The notes under the pieces were generated by a model. That model made no database searches and was not told where the DNA came from. It saw nothing but the letters and a program-made list of their open reading frames with translations. Source: VRUE01 sp963742535 (GTDB lineage Bacteria > Actinomycetota > Thermoleophilia > Solirubrobacterales > 70-9). Taken from it: a DNA stretch of 64,000 nucleotides. Made by a program: the position numbers and the translations under genes. Positions 1-7,675 of this stretch are shown here, one piece after another. The DNA lies in NCBI GenBank assembly GCA_963742535.1, contig CAVUMC010000002.1, positions 372,001 through 436,000 on the forward strand, written 5' to 3'. Position 1 is the first letter of the stretch. Every line of letters starts with the position of its first letter.

Positions 1-114
1 CAAGCGCTGCTCGCCGGACCGGGCTCCTGGTATGCGCCCCTGCCGACCGCGACCTACTCGAGCAAGGACGTGTTGGCGGCCGCGCAGTACGCGGCGGGCA
101 AGGTCAGCTACTGA
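1..114 (+). CDS. C-terminal end of an unidentified protein (cut by window edge)
   Basis: Frame 1 is open from the first base to a TGA and gives 37 residues ending in AAGKVSY. The start lies outside the window. The tail is rich in Ala, Tyr and Ser and has no motif I recognise. Its last 11 bases overlap the 3' end of the convergent Ddn-like gene. Codon use is GC-rich like the neighbours, so I take it as the end of a real gene, but no function can be given. Confidence 0.55.
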   Translation, partial: QALLAGPGSWYAPLPTATYSSKDVLAAAQYAAGKVSY

Positions 115-607
115 GGGAGAGCGGGCTGAGCTGGACGATCGGGATCGTCCTGTCGACCCGGGCCGCTTCCTCGCGGTAGGCGGCGTAGGGCGCGAAGACC
201 CGATCGGCCAGACCCCAGAGCCGGCGTCGCTCAGCCTCGTCCTCGACCACGGTTGCCCGCATCGGAACGCCGCCAAAGGTGACGTCGGGATCAGCCCGCA
301 GGTTGTGGAACCAGGCCGGATGTTGAGGCAGGCCGAGTTTCGAGGCGACGATCGTCACCCGCTCCCCATCGTGGAAATAGATGACGACGTTGTTGCGCGG
401 CGCGCCGCTCTTCGCGCCGCGGGTCTCGAGCAGAGCGGTCGGCATTACGAGGCCCATGCCGAGATGCCCTCGGGTCAGTCGCATCAGGTGCGGGTCGAGC
501 TTCCAGACCACGTGCACCGAGAGGAACCGCCCCAGAGCAGTGTTAGCGAGCGCCGCGTAAGCACGACGGAATAGGCCGGGGCGGCGGTTCGGGTCGACGT
601 ACTTCAG
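104..607 (-). CDS. Nitroreductase-family deazaflavin (F420)-dependent oxidoreductase, Ddn-like
   Basis: The 167-residue product has the family core 'TALLETRGAKSGAPRNNVV', then 'HDGERVTIVASK', 'PAWFHNLRADPDV' and a C-terminal 'RTIPIVQL'. Members of this split-barrel family bind F420 and reduce small organic substrates or act on quinones; the substrate here is unknown. I chose the CTG start at 607 because homologues typically begin at the equivalent of (M)KYVDPN, and because this CTG overlaps the stop of the upstream Ddn-like gene as CTGA, which implies translational coupling. An in-frame GTG at 676 is the alternative. F420 biosynthesis genes at 17-24 kb supply the cofactor. Confidence 0.8.
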   Translation of the reverse strand: MKYVDPNRRPGLFRRAYAALANTALGRFLSVHVVWKLDPHLMRLTRGHLGMGLVMPTALLETRGAKSGAPRNNVVIYFHDGERVTIVASKLGLPQHPAWFHNLRADPDVTFGGVPMRATVVEDEAERRRLWGLADRVFAPYAAYREEAARVDRTIPIVQLSPLSLSS

Positions 608-1008
608 CGAGGTTCCAGCACGACGACCGGAATCTCCCGGTCGGTCTTCTGCTGGTACTCGTCGTAGCTCGGCCACTCGCCGACCATCTTCTCCCACAGC
701 GCCGGCTTCTCGTCCGCTGCCGCGGTGCGAGCACGTGCGTTGAAGCGATCAGCTTTGACCTGCACCTCAACCTCAGGATCCTCGGAGAGGTTCAAGTACC
801 AAGCGGGCGGCTCGTCCGAACCACCCTTCGAGGCCACGATCACGAATGAGTCCCCCTCGGGCGCATAGATCAACGGCGTCGTCCGCGCCTCTCCCGACTT
901 GCGCCCCTTCGTGGTCAGCAACAGCGTCTGCGTCCCCTGCCACTCATGGCCCTCGGCACCATCCGTCGCCCGGTAGCGATCGACGTGTTCCTGGCCGAAG
1001 AGCATCAC
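604..1008 (-). CDS. Nitroreductase-family deazaflavin (F420)-dependent oxidoreductase, Ddn-like (paralog)
   Basis: This 134-residue protein carries the same family signatures as the gene downstream: 'LLLTTKGRKSGEARTTPL', 'FVIVASKGGSDEPPAWYLNL', 'DPEVEVQV' and a C-terminal 'DREIPVVVL'. It should be a small split-barrel F420 oxidoreductase; the physiological substrate is unknown. It starts with two consecutive Met codons, so the start could be 1008 or 1005. It forms a two-gene unit with the next Ddn-like gene through a CTGA stop/start overlap. Tandem paralogs suggest an old duplication followed by divergence. Confidence 0.82.
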   Translation of the reverse strand: MMLFGQEHVDRYRATDGAEGHEWQGTQTLLLTTKGRKSGEARTTPLIYAPEGDSFVIVASKGGSDEPPAWYLNLSEDPEVEVQVKADRFNARARTAAADEKPALWEKMVGEWPSYDEYQQKTDREIPVVVLEPR

Positions 1009-1107
1009 GGTGGATGGTAGAGAGCGACGACCGTCGGCAAGGAGACCAGCCGATTCACAAATGCCAAATATCCGCCGGACGGGCGCAAACGCACCCGGCC
1101 GACGGAC

Positions 1108-1319
1108 TTAGGCGCCTTTCTCAGCCGGAAACGCCTTTGGAGTTTTCGGGCAGTTTCGGCAGGAATCCGCCGTCGGCTTCGCGAGCTTCGCCATCGTGAC
1201 CGCACCGTTCTTGATCTGGGCCTTGCCGACGCTGTTACGCGGCAGGCTCGTGGCAGCGTAGGACGCGCCGCCAAGAGCGATGAACAGTCGGCCGATGGAG
1301 ATCCAAACTTGAGAACCCC
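1108..1319 (-). pseudogene. Remnant of a secreted 'LFIALGGASYAA' family protein
   Basis: The roughly 400 bases between the Ddn-like gene and the tRNA genes hold no intact gene. On the minus strand one frame reads 'RLFIALGGASYAATSLPRNS' followed by 'QIKNGAVTMAKLAKP', the typical N-terminal signal and repeat start of large secreted or surface proteins common in Solirubrobacterales. No start codon precedes it at a sensible distance and the frame stops soon after. I read it as a decayed 5' fragment. The comparison with that protein type is from memory. Confidence 0.45.
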
Positions 1320-1416
1320 CGGGGTTTCGCCGGCAGCGCCCGCAGCGTCGCGGAGCCCCTCTGATGTTCCAGCGGAAGGCACTGAGCCTTGCCGCCCGTC
1401 GGAGGATTGATCGGAA

Positions 1417-1490
1417 TCGGGGAGACAGGATTTGAACCTGCGACCGCTCGGCCCCCAGCCGAGTGCGCTACCAGACTGCGCCACTCCCCG
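1417..1490 (-). tRNA. tRNA-Pro (GGG)
   Basis: On the minus strand a full cloverleaf can be drawn. The acceptor stem is CGGGGAG/CTCCCCG, the anticodon stem CTCGG/CCGAG encloses loop CTGGGGG, and the T arm contains GGTTCAAATCC. The anticodon is GGG, decoding CCC (Pro). The discriminator base is A and no CCA is encoded. It is divergent from the neighbouring tRNA-Gly. Confidence 0.93.
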
Positions 1491-1520
1491 TGGCTGAATT
1501 ACATTCTTACGGATTCATCC

Positions 1521-1591
1521 GCGGCGGTAGCTCAACGGTAGAGCCTCAGCCTTCCAAGCTGATGACGCGAGTTCGATTCTCGTCCGCCGCT
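1521..1591 (+). tRNA. tRNA-Gly (TCC)
   Basis: The acceptor stem is GCGGCGG/CCGCCGC. The D arm is TAGCTCAACGGTAGAGC. The anticodon stem CAGC/GCTG encloses CTTCCAA, giving anticodon TCC (Gly, GGA), and the T arm contains GTTCGATTC. The discriminator is T and no CCA is encoded. Confidence 0.94.
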
Positions 1592-1637
1592 CTCCGAGCA
1601 CCGGTGGACCGCGCTCAAGACTTGCGCAAGGCGGTCG

Positions 1638-2879
1638 ATGCAGATTGGGATGCGCGATCGCCCGGGAAGACCGCTTGCCTTGTTATGCATCGTCGTGGCG
1701 GTCCTGGTGGCTGTCGCCGTTGGCTGCGGCGGCGCGGACGACGAGACCGCTGATGGCGGCGGCGCCAAGGGCAGCGAAACCGCCCTCGTCCCCTGGCCGC
1801 TCTTTGGCCGCGTGCCCGAGCGAACGCACTACCTGCCCGCCAAAGAGCGCTTCCTCGATCCGCCACTGCACAAAGCCTGGTCGATCAACACGCACGCGCT
1901 GATCGAGTTCCCGCCGGCGGTCGCGGACGGGGTCGCCTACGTCGTCAACAAGTACGGCAACGCCAAGGCGGTGCGGCTGCGCGACCGCAAGGTGATCTGG
2001 GAACGCACCACTGACCCGCAGGACTCCGGCAAACCGACCGACGTCACCTCGCCCGTCTACCACGAAGGCAAGATCTTCTTCGCCTACGTCGACGGCAATC
2101 TCGTCGCGGTCGACGCCAAGAGCGGCAAGGAGATCTGGACGCGCAAGCTCGTCGGTCACCTCGAATCCTCGCCGATGGCCGTCGGCGGCACGCTCTACCT
2201 CGGCACCGACAAGACCAACGTGGTCGCCGTACAGGCGAGCGACGGCAAGGTGCTCTGGCAGTTCAACTCGCCGGGGGCGATCAAAGCCAGCCCCAGCTTC
2301 CACGACGGTCGTCTCTTCGTCGCCGACTACCAAAGCGCGATGTTCTGCCTCGACGCCAAGGACGGCAAGCTGCTCTGGCGCACCAACACCTCGCGCGTGC
2401 GGCCCTACGGCGAGGGCGGCTTCTACTCCTCCCCCGCGATCGCCTTTGGCCGCGTCTACGCCGCCCGCGATGACGGCACGATCTACGCCTTCGACGAACG
2501 CACCGGCAAGGTCGACTGGACCTTCGCCACCGACAACTTCGTCTACGGCTCACCCGCCGTGGCCAGGGTGCCCGGCACGCCGCCGAGCGTCTATATCGGC
2601 TCCTACGACGAGCACTTCTACGCGCTCGATGCCCGCAGTGGCAAGCAGCGCTGGCGCTACGACGTCGGCGGGCCGGTGCCGGGGACGGCGACGGTGATCG
2701 GGCACACCGTCTACACCTCGAGCTTCAAGACCCGCAAGGCGATCGGCATCGACGTGCGCACCCACCGCAAGACCTTTCAGCTCGACCAGGCCGGCTACAC
2801 ACCGATGGTCTCCGACGGCCGCCGCCTCTACCTGATCGGCTACTACGAGCTGATCGGGCTGGACCCGACCCGGCCCTGA
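1638..2879 (+). CDS. PQQ-binding-like beta-propeller repeat lipoprotein
   Basis: The 413-residue product starts with a basic N-terminus, a hydrophobic stretch and a lipobox (VAVGC, Cys near residue 30), so it should be a membrane-anchored lipoprotein. The mature part is a series of blades of the PQQ/quinoprotein-alcohol-dehydrogenase-like propeller, with repeated patterns such as 'DGNLVAVDAKSGKEIWT', 'ASDGKVLWQFNS' and 'YALDARSGKQRWRYDVG'. It resembles BamB-type or enzyme-free propellers; no catalytic motif was seen. ATG at 1650 is an alternative start. A strong hairpin terminator follows the stop by 21 bases. Confidence 0.8.
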   Translation: MQIGMRDRPGRPLALLCIVVAVLVAVAVGCGGADDETADGGGAKGSETALVPWPLFGRVPERTHYLPAKERFLDPPLHKAWSINTHALIEFPPAVADGVAYVVNKYGNAKAVRLRDRKVIWERTTDPQDSGKPTDVTSPVYHEGKIFFAYVDGNLVAVDAKSGKEIWTRKLVGHLESSPMAVGGTLYLGTDKTNVVAVQASDGKVLWQFNSPGAIKASPSFHDGRLFVADYQSAMFCLDAKDGKLLWRTNTSRVRPYGEGGFYSSPAIAFGRVYAARDDGTIYAFDERTGKVDWTFATDNFVYGSPAVARVPGTPPSVYIGSYDEHFYALDARSGKQRWRYDVGGPVPGTATVIGHTVYTSSFKTRKAIGIDVRTHRKTFQLDQAGYTPMVSDGRRLYLIGYYELIGLDPTRP

Positions 2880-2900
2880 TACCTCCCGGGCGACGAGTCC

Positions 2901-2931
2901 GTCTCAACCCGCGATATAGGCGGGTTGAGAC
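2901..2931. terminator. Perfect 12-bp hairpin, probable bidirectional terminator
   Basis: The arms GTCTCAACCCGC and GCGGGTTGAGAC pair perfectly around a 7-nt loop. It lies between two convergent genes, the propeller lipoprotein and the first NlpC/P60-like gene. A close relative of this hairpin occurs at 7032-7068, again just downstream of the second NlpC/P60-like gene, so gene and hairpin appear to have been duplicated together. Confidence 0.7.
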
Positions 2932-2943
2932 CGTTTCGCCAGC

Positions 2944-3771
2944 TCAGTAGCCCGGTGGGTGGCGGGCGACGAAGCCGGCGGGCGGGGTGCCGGCAACGTG
3001 CCAGCGGGGGCCGCTGCCCCTGGCGTCGCCGACCGTGTCCCAGCGCAGACCGGCGATCACAGCGTAGGCGTGTGAGGCACTGGCGTAGATCGTGATCCAG
3101 CGTCCCGGGCCGGGCGCGCCGTAGGACTCGAGCGCGCCCGATGCCAGCGGCGTCGAGAGGAAACCGCCGCCGGCAAGGGCGAAGCTGACCGCGCCGGAGC
3201 AGTCGTAGCCGCGGTCATACCAGGCACCGTGTCCCCCGCCCCAGATGTAGGGACGGCCGACGATCGTGTTGGCGGCGTTGATCGTCGCGGCGACCCGTTC
3301 CGGCGCCCCGGCCGGAGCCAGCGCGATGCCACTGACGTAATTCGCGGTCGGGTCGCCGTATTTGTTTGGGGTAGCCGGAATACGGGCGACGAAGGGTTCG
3401 CCGTGGCTGCCCGGTGGCGGTGGCACGGTGGTGCCGTTGGTACCGGCGGTGGCCGGCGGCAGCGGTTCGCCTGGTTTCCATTCGCTCGGAGAGGACGTTT
3501 CCGCCGGCGCTTTGGCAAGTGCATGTGCTGCCGCCTTCTCTCGCTGCGACCCTTCGTACTTGGAGCCGAGGTAAAGCAGGCTGCCTTCGATCGCCTCCAG
3601 CACACCGCTCGCCTTCACCGTGGTCATCAAGACCTGCCCGAGCGGGCTCCCTTCCGGAGACGGAGCAGCAGCGGATGCCGTCATCGGCGCTCCCGCCACG
3701 ACGATGGCTACCGCCAGGGCGCCCAAAAGTCTCGCCTTGCCTCGGGCTCTCGCCTTGCCTCGGGCGAACAT
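2944..3771 (-). CDS. Secreted NlpC/P60-like (C40-type) cell-wall hydrolase, copy A
   Basis: From the chosen ATG the protein has 275 residues. A basic, Arg/Lys-repeated N-terminus (FARGKARARGKAR) and a hydrophobic segment ending in ASAAA form a signal peptide. A Pro/Gly-rich linker follows, and the C-terminal domain has 'GRPYIWGGGH', the catalytic-Cys box 'GYDCSGAV' and 'ASHAYAVIAGLRWDT' with the likely catalytic His. NlpC/P60 enzymes cleave peptidoglycan stem peptides. The reading frame stays open upstream into a globin remnant (3814-3945), so a fused start at 3945 is possible, but that would bury the signal peptide. The paralog is at 7079-7639. Confidence 0.78.
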   Translation of the reverse strand: MFARGKARARGKARLLGALAVAIVVAGAPMTASAAAPSPEGSPLGQVLMTTVKASGVLEAIEGSLLYLGSKYEGSQREKAAAHALAKAPAETSSPSEWKPGEPLPPATAGTNGTTVPPPPGSHGEPFVARIPATPNKYGDPTANYVSGIALAPAGAPERVAATINAANTIVGRPYIWGGGHGAWYDRGYDCSGAVSFALAGGGFLSTPLASGALESYGAPGPGRWITIYASASHAYAVIAGLRWDTVGDARGSGPRWHVAGTPPAGFVARHPPGY

Positions 3772-3813
3772 GGTCAGGGACTGTAGCCCGATCGAATTTC
3801 GTGCATGTGAAGC

Positions 3814-3945
3814 CTCGCTGACCTTGCCGCCAAAGAGCGGCGCCAGGCCGGCGTCTTCTTCGACCAGGTCGTAAAAGGTGTTGAGCCAACGCTCGAACGC
3901 CTCCGTCCCACCGGCCCACTCGTAGATCGTCGGCGTGTTCGCCAT
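3814..3945 (-). pseudogene. 5' half of a split group II truncated haemoglobin gene
   Basis: The 44 codons from ATG 3945 read 'MANTPTIYEWAGG', 'FERWLNTFYDLVE' and 'LAPLFGGKVSE', which is the N-terminal third of group II (trHbO-like) truncated haemoglobins. After GAG at 3814 the resemblance stops abruptly and the frame runs on toward NlpC/P60 copy A. The missing C-terminal part, starting exactly with the next expected residues (EHR.HV), lies 3.86 kb away on the other strand at 7676-8008. Joining the two halves restores a frame of about 154 codons. Confidence 0.8.
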
Positions 3946-3993
3946 GCACTGAGGGTCGCAGACGATTGCTCGCGCTGAAGGACAGTGGTTCGC

Positions 3994-5267
3994 TTACTCG
4001 GCTGTCGCGGCTGAGGACTCGGCGCGGCTGAGGAGGAGTTGGCGCTCGCTGGCGTTGTCGGTGAGGGAGGCGGCGCCGCGGAATTCGGCGGCGGCCTCGT
4101 TCCCGGCGTCTAGTTTCGACAGGAGGTCACCGCGGACGCTCGGGACCAGGTGGTTGTCGCGCAGGGCGGGGTCTTCGGCGACGCGTTCGAGCAGGGCCAG
4201 GCCGGCCTCTGGGCCGAAGGCCATGCCGACCGCGACAGCGCGGTTCAGCTCGACGACCGGCGAGGGGGAGATGGCGGCAAGCGCCTCGTACAGCGCCGCG
4301 ATTCGCACCCAGTCGGTGTCGGCGGCTTTGGGTGCCCGCGCATGGCACTCCGCGATTGCCGCCTGTAGTCCGTATGGACCGAGCGGCGTCGGCAGCTCTT
4401 CGGCACGTCTTAGCGCCGCGATGCCGCGGACGATCAGCAGCGGGTCCCAGCGCGAGCGGTCCTGGTCGAGCAGGAGGACCGGTTCGCCGTTGGCCCGAGC
4501 CGCGCCGCCAGCCGCGACGCCTGGATCTCGAGCAGCGCGATCAAGCCGTGCACCTCCGGCTCGCGCGGTGCCAGCGTCGCCAGGATGCGGCCCAGCCGCA
4601 GCGCTTCTTCACAGAGCTCGGCCCGCATCCAGCGCTCGCCGGAGCTCGCCGTGTAGCCCTCGTTGAAGATCAGGTAGACGACCTCGAGCACATCGGGCAG
4701 CCGCGCCTGGAGCTCCGCTCCGCCAGGCACCTCGAAGTCGGCGCGCACTTCGCGCAGGGTCCGCTTCGCCCGCGTCAGCCGCCGCGCCACGGTTGGCTCA
4801 GCGACGAGGAAGGCGCGGGCGATCTCCGCCGTCGCCAGGCCGCCGAGCAGGCGCAGCGTCAGCGCCACCCGCGCATCGGTCGAGAGCGCCGGATGGCAGC
4901 AGGTGAACATCAGCGCCAGCAGGTCGTCGCCGACCTCATCCTCGGCCGCGACGGCCGGCGAGGCGCCGTCCATCGCCATCATCAGCCCCAGCTCGTGGGC
5001 GACCTCGTCGCGCTTGCGCTCGTAGTTCGAGGCGCGCCGCGAGAGGTCGATCGCCCGGTTCTTCGCCGCCGCCATCAGCCAGGCGCCGGGGTTGTCAGGG
5101 ATACCGGTTCGGGGCCAGGCCTCGAGCGCCGCGACCAGCGCGTCCTGCGCCAGATCCTCGGCCACTCCCACGTCGCGCACGAGCCGCGCCAGGCCGGCGA
5201 TGAGGCGGGCGGACTCGATCCGCCAGACCGCCTCGACCGCCACCCTGGCATCGGCCGGCGCCGCCAT
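3994..5267 (-). pseudogene. ECF-like RNA polymerase sigma factor (DUF6596 type), one frameshift
   Basis: The first part has sigma-70 region 2 ('AEDLAQDALVAALEAWP', 'GAWLMAAAKNRAID'), region 4 ('LGGLATAEIARAFLVAE') and the conserved extension 'LPDVLEVVYLIFNEGY'. The C-terminal part, in another frame, has 'ADTDWVRIAALYEALA' and 'VELNRAVAVGMAFGPEAGL'. The frames must join near 4500, within a stretch reading GGCCCGAGCCGCGCCGCC on the plus strand, by one net base. The start ATG overlaps the YciI-like stop by one base (TGATG), so the two are coupled. This sigma/YciI pairing is widespread in actinobacteria; its targets are unknown. The break may be a consensus error or real inactivation. Confidence 0.8.
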
Positions 5268-5689
5268 CAGCTCGCTTCGGCCTCCGGCGCGGCGGGAACC
5301 TCGACGCCGATATGGAGGCTGTGGTCGTAGACCTCCTGGATCTCCTGTGGGAGGTCCTCCAGATCCACGATCGGCCGCAGCTCGACCCGGCAGTCGACCC
5401 CCGGGCAGCGCTTCGCCCACTCGAGCGCTTCCTCGGCAGAGCGCGCCTGGATGATCCAGAAGCCGCCGACCACCTCCTTGGCCTCGGCGAAGGGGCCATC
5501 GAGGATCCGCGCCTCGTTGGCCTCGAAGACGATCGATGTCCCGTCCGAGGGGGGACGCAGCCCGTCCAGGGCCAGCAACACACCTGCGTCACGGAGCTCG
5601 AGGTTGTAGCGGGTCATTGCCGCCCTGTCCTCGGGCGAGGGCTTCCGATCCTCGTTCGACGTCGGGTACATCAGCATCATGAATCTCAT
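5267..5689 (-). CDS. YciI/DGPF-domain protein, partner of the sigma factor
   Basis: The 140-residue protein begins 'MRFMMLMYPTS' and contains 'DGPFAEAKEVVGGFWIIQA' and 'EALEWAKRCP', typical of YCII-related (DGPF) domain proteins with a ferredoxin-like fold. Such genes very often precede ECF sigma factors of the DUF6596 type, as here, with a one-base stop/start overlap. A role in sensing or modulating the sigma factor is often supposed; no catalytic activity can be shown from the sequence. Confidence 0.87.
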   Translation of the reverse strand: MRFMMLMYPTSNEDRKPSPEDRAAMTRYNLELRDAGVLLALDGLRPPSDGTSIVFEANEARILDGPFAEAKEVVGGFWIIQARSAEEALEWAKRCPGVDCRVELRPIVDLEDLPQEIQEVYDHSLHIGVEVPAAPEAEAS

Positions 5690-5792
5690 CTGGTCTTCTC
5701 CTGTGCGTTAGGCGGGCCGGGCTCGGTTGCGATCGACCCTTCATACAGGGCGACGAACGAGCGAGACTAAAAAGGACACATCCCGTTCGGGT

Positions 5793-6122
5793 CTACTTCG
5801 AAGGCAGCGAGAGGGCGAAGTCGGCTCCGGCGTCGACCCAGCGGCCGAGCTTGTCGTCCTCCTCGATTTTCGCTGCGTCGACCAGGACGAAGCCGCGCAT
5901 CTGGCGGCCGGTGAATTCCATCGGCCCGACTCCTTCCTCGGCCAGTGCGGCCGCCGCGTCCTCGCGCGGCAGGCGGACCAGCAGGTCCTCGCCGATCACG
6001 CCGCAGGCCATGTTGCCCTCGAGCATCCAGGCGACGCCGCCGAACATCTTGCGCTCGACCATTCCCGGCCGGCCGCCGAGCGCGTCGCGGATGCGCTCGG
6101 CGAGCTGCTCCGAATAGGCCAT
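5793..6122 (-). CDS. TfoX/Sxy-family protein (N-terminal domain only)
   Basis: The 109-residue product begins 'MAYSEQLAERIRDALGG' and has 'ERKMFGGVAWMLEGNMACGV', the hallmark of the TfoX N-terminal domain, followed by 'LLVRLPREDA' and 'GRQMRGFVLVD'. In gamma-proteobacteria TfoX promotes competence, but these short stand-alone actinobacterial versions have no assigned role. It is divergent from the membrane-protein gene at 6161, and the 38-bp gap must hold both promoters. Confidence 0.85.
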   Translation of the reverse strand: MAYSEQLAERIRDALGGRPGMVERKMFGGVAWMLEGNMACGVIGEDLLVRLPREDAAAALAEEGVGPMEFTGRQMRGFVLVDAAKIEEDDKLGRWVDAGADFALSLPSK

Positions 6123-6160
6123 AGCTTCACACCCTACGACGGCTTAAGCTGGGCGAGCCG

Positions 6161-7030
6161 ATGCTCGACGCCTCGATCATCACCGACTTCTGGAACAACC
6201 TGGAAGAGCACCACGAGCAGGCGATCTTCCTCGTCCTCGTCGGCTTTCTCGGCTCCTTCGCTTTCATCCGCATGAGCACGCGGATCATTCGCAGCGAAGC
6301 GATCTCCTGGTGGCCCGGGAACATCGAAAGCGAAAGCGGTGTCCACGTCCACCATCTCGTCTTCGGGATCGTGACGATGATGGTCGCCGGGACGCTGGCC
6401 TTTGTCGCCGACGGCCGCACGCCATTCACTGAGATCTGCGCCCTGGGCTTCGGCATCGGCGTCGGGCTGACGATCGACGAGTTCGCCCTTTGGGTCCACC
6501 TCGAGGACGTCTACTGGGCCAAAGAGGGGCGCAGCTCGATCGACGCCACCGTGATCGCCGCCTCGGCGATGCTGCTGATCGTCCTCGGCGCCAACCCGCT
6601 CGCGATTGAGTCGGGCTCGGCCGGGGTGGTGATCCTGAGCGTCATCTCGACCCTCTTCGTCTTTCTGATGGTCGCGATCTGCGTCTTCAAGGGCAGGATC
6701 CTGCACGCCGTCGTCGGCTTCTTCGTCTTCCCGGTGGCGATCTACGGCGCTTCACGAATCGGCAAGCCGGACTCGGCCTGGGCGCGGCGGCGCTACGGCG
6801 AGCGTCGGCCGAAGAAGCAGGCCAAGGCCGAAGACCGCTTCAGCCCCGACCGCCGTACAGAGCGCTTCAAGGAAGCCTTTCGCGACATCGTCGGCGGCAA
6901 GCCGAGCGAGGGCCTGGCGAAGGTCGGCGATGAAGCGGCGGCGGCCACTCGCGAGGCGGGCGAAGAAATGCGCCAGCGGGCCGAACAGGCAGTGCACGCC
7001 GCCGATCCGACGCGGCGCGATGATCGCTGA
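6161..7030 (+). CDS. Multi-pass membrane protein with HVHH motif, unknown function
   Basis: The 289-residue protein has about six hydrophobic segments over residues 20-200 and then a charged, Lys/Arg/Glu-rich cytoplasmic tail with an amphipathic Ala/Glu helix. Between the first segments is 'SGVHVHHLVFGI', and after the next is 'IDEFALWVHLEDVYW'. His, Asp and Glu placed at membrane borders suggest metal or haem binding, but I do not recognise the family with certainty. A hairpin terminator follows two bases after the stop. Confidence 0.7.
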   Translation: MLDASIITDFWNNLEEHHEQAIFLVLVGFLGSFAFIRMSTRIIRSEAISWWPGNIESESGVHVHHLVFGIVTMMVAGTLAFVADGRTPFTEICALGFGIGVGLTIDEFALWVHLEDVYWAKEGRSSIDATVIAASAMLLIVLGANPLAIESGSAGVVILSVISTLFVFLMVAICVFKGRILHAVVGFFVFPVAIYGASRIGKPDSAWARRRYGERRPKKQAKAEDRFSPDRRTERFKEAFRDIVGGKPSEGLAKVGDEAAAATREAGEEMRQRAEQAVHAADPTRRDDR

Positions 7031-7031
7031 G

Positions 7032-7068
7032 ACCGTCTGAACCCGCGAAATAGGCGGGTCGAGACGGT
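7032..7068. terminator. Imperfect 15-bp hairpin, sibling of the 2901 terminator
   Basis: Arms ACCGTCTGAACCCGC and GCGGGTCGAGACGGT surround the loop GAAATAG, with two weak positions. The core matches the hairpin at 2901-2931 (ACCCGCGA..ATAGGCGGGT), and both end in a 'GTTTCGC' flank. It separates the convergent membrane-protein gene and the second NlpC/P60-like gene. Confidence 0.65.
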
Positions 7069-7078
7069 TTCGCTGGGT

Positions 7079-7639
7079 TCAGAGACCAGCCGGACGACGC
7101 GCCGAGAAATGCTGTGAGTCGACCCAGGCCCGCTTCCAGCGCGGGCCGTTGACCCCGGCCGGGTCGTCACGGGTGTCGAAGCGCAGACCGGCGATGACCA
7201 TGAAGACGTGCTCGTTGTTGGCGTAGACGGTGATCCAGCGTCCCAGCCCACTTTCGCCCCAGTAGGCGAGCTGACCGGAAACCATCGTCGTGTCGAGTAG
7301 ACCGGCGGCGTGCAGTACGTAGCCGACCGCGCCTGAGCAGTCGTAGCCGTGTGAGAGGAAGCTGGCGTGGCCACCGCCCCAGACGTAAGGGCGCCCACGA
7401 ATCTGGTTGGCGGCCGCGATCGCCTGCTTGACCGCGGTGGGTGCACCGGGCGGTGCCGTCGCCAGTCCGTTGCTGAGGCTGGCGCCGCAGTTGGCGCTGG
7501 TGCGCGTTGCCCCTTCGGGGGTCGGCATGCAGCCCGTTCCCCATGGCACCTGCTCAGCGGACGCGAGCGGCGCAGTCAGGGCGAGGGTCGCCAGGCCGAT
7601 GGCAATCGTCAGGGCTGGGCGGTGCCAGGGCGCGCGCAT
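7079..7639 (-). CDS. Secreted NlpC/P60-like (C40-type) cell-wall hydrolase, copy B
   Basis: From ATG 7639 the product has 186 residues. It has a signal peptide (MRAPWHRPALTIAIG..., cleavage near ASAEQ), a short Cys-containing spacer and the catalytic domain with 'GRPYVWGGGH', 'GYDCSGAVGYVL' and 'ANNEHVFMVIAGLRFDT'. It shares 'GRWITVYA' and 'GPRWKR'-like segments with copy A, so the two are paralogs, but it lacks the long Pro-rich linker. It probably cleaves peptidoglycan stem peptides. The 3' half of the split globin gene begins about 35 bases upstream on the other strand. Confidence 0.78.
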   Translation of the reverse strand: MRAPWHRPALTIAIGLATLALTAPLASAEQVPWGTGCMPTPEGATRTSANCGASLSNGLATAPPGAPTAVKQAIAAANQIRGRPYVWGGGHASFLSHGYDCSGAVGYVLHAAGLLDTTMVSGQLAYWGESGLGRWITVYANNEHVFMVIAGLRFDTRDDPAGVNGPRWKRAWVDSQHFSARRPAGL

Positions 7640-7675
7640 CACTGGCGAGAGTAGTCGGACCGAGGGCAAAGAGAG

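Noticed and set aside
1417..1591. tRNA-Pro/tRNA-Gly pair as an integration site of a mobile element
   Set aside because: No integrase gene and no duplicated tRNA end were found nearby.
3725..3765. Short direct repeat (GCCTTGCCTCGGGC twice) near the start of NlpC/P60 copy A
   Set aside because: It encodes the repeated basic ARGKAR of the signal peptide. There is no evidence for an attachment or recombination site, although it is near the inversion break.
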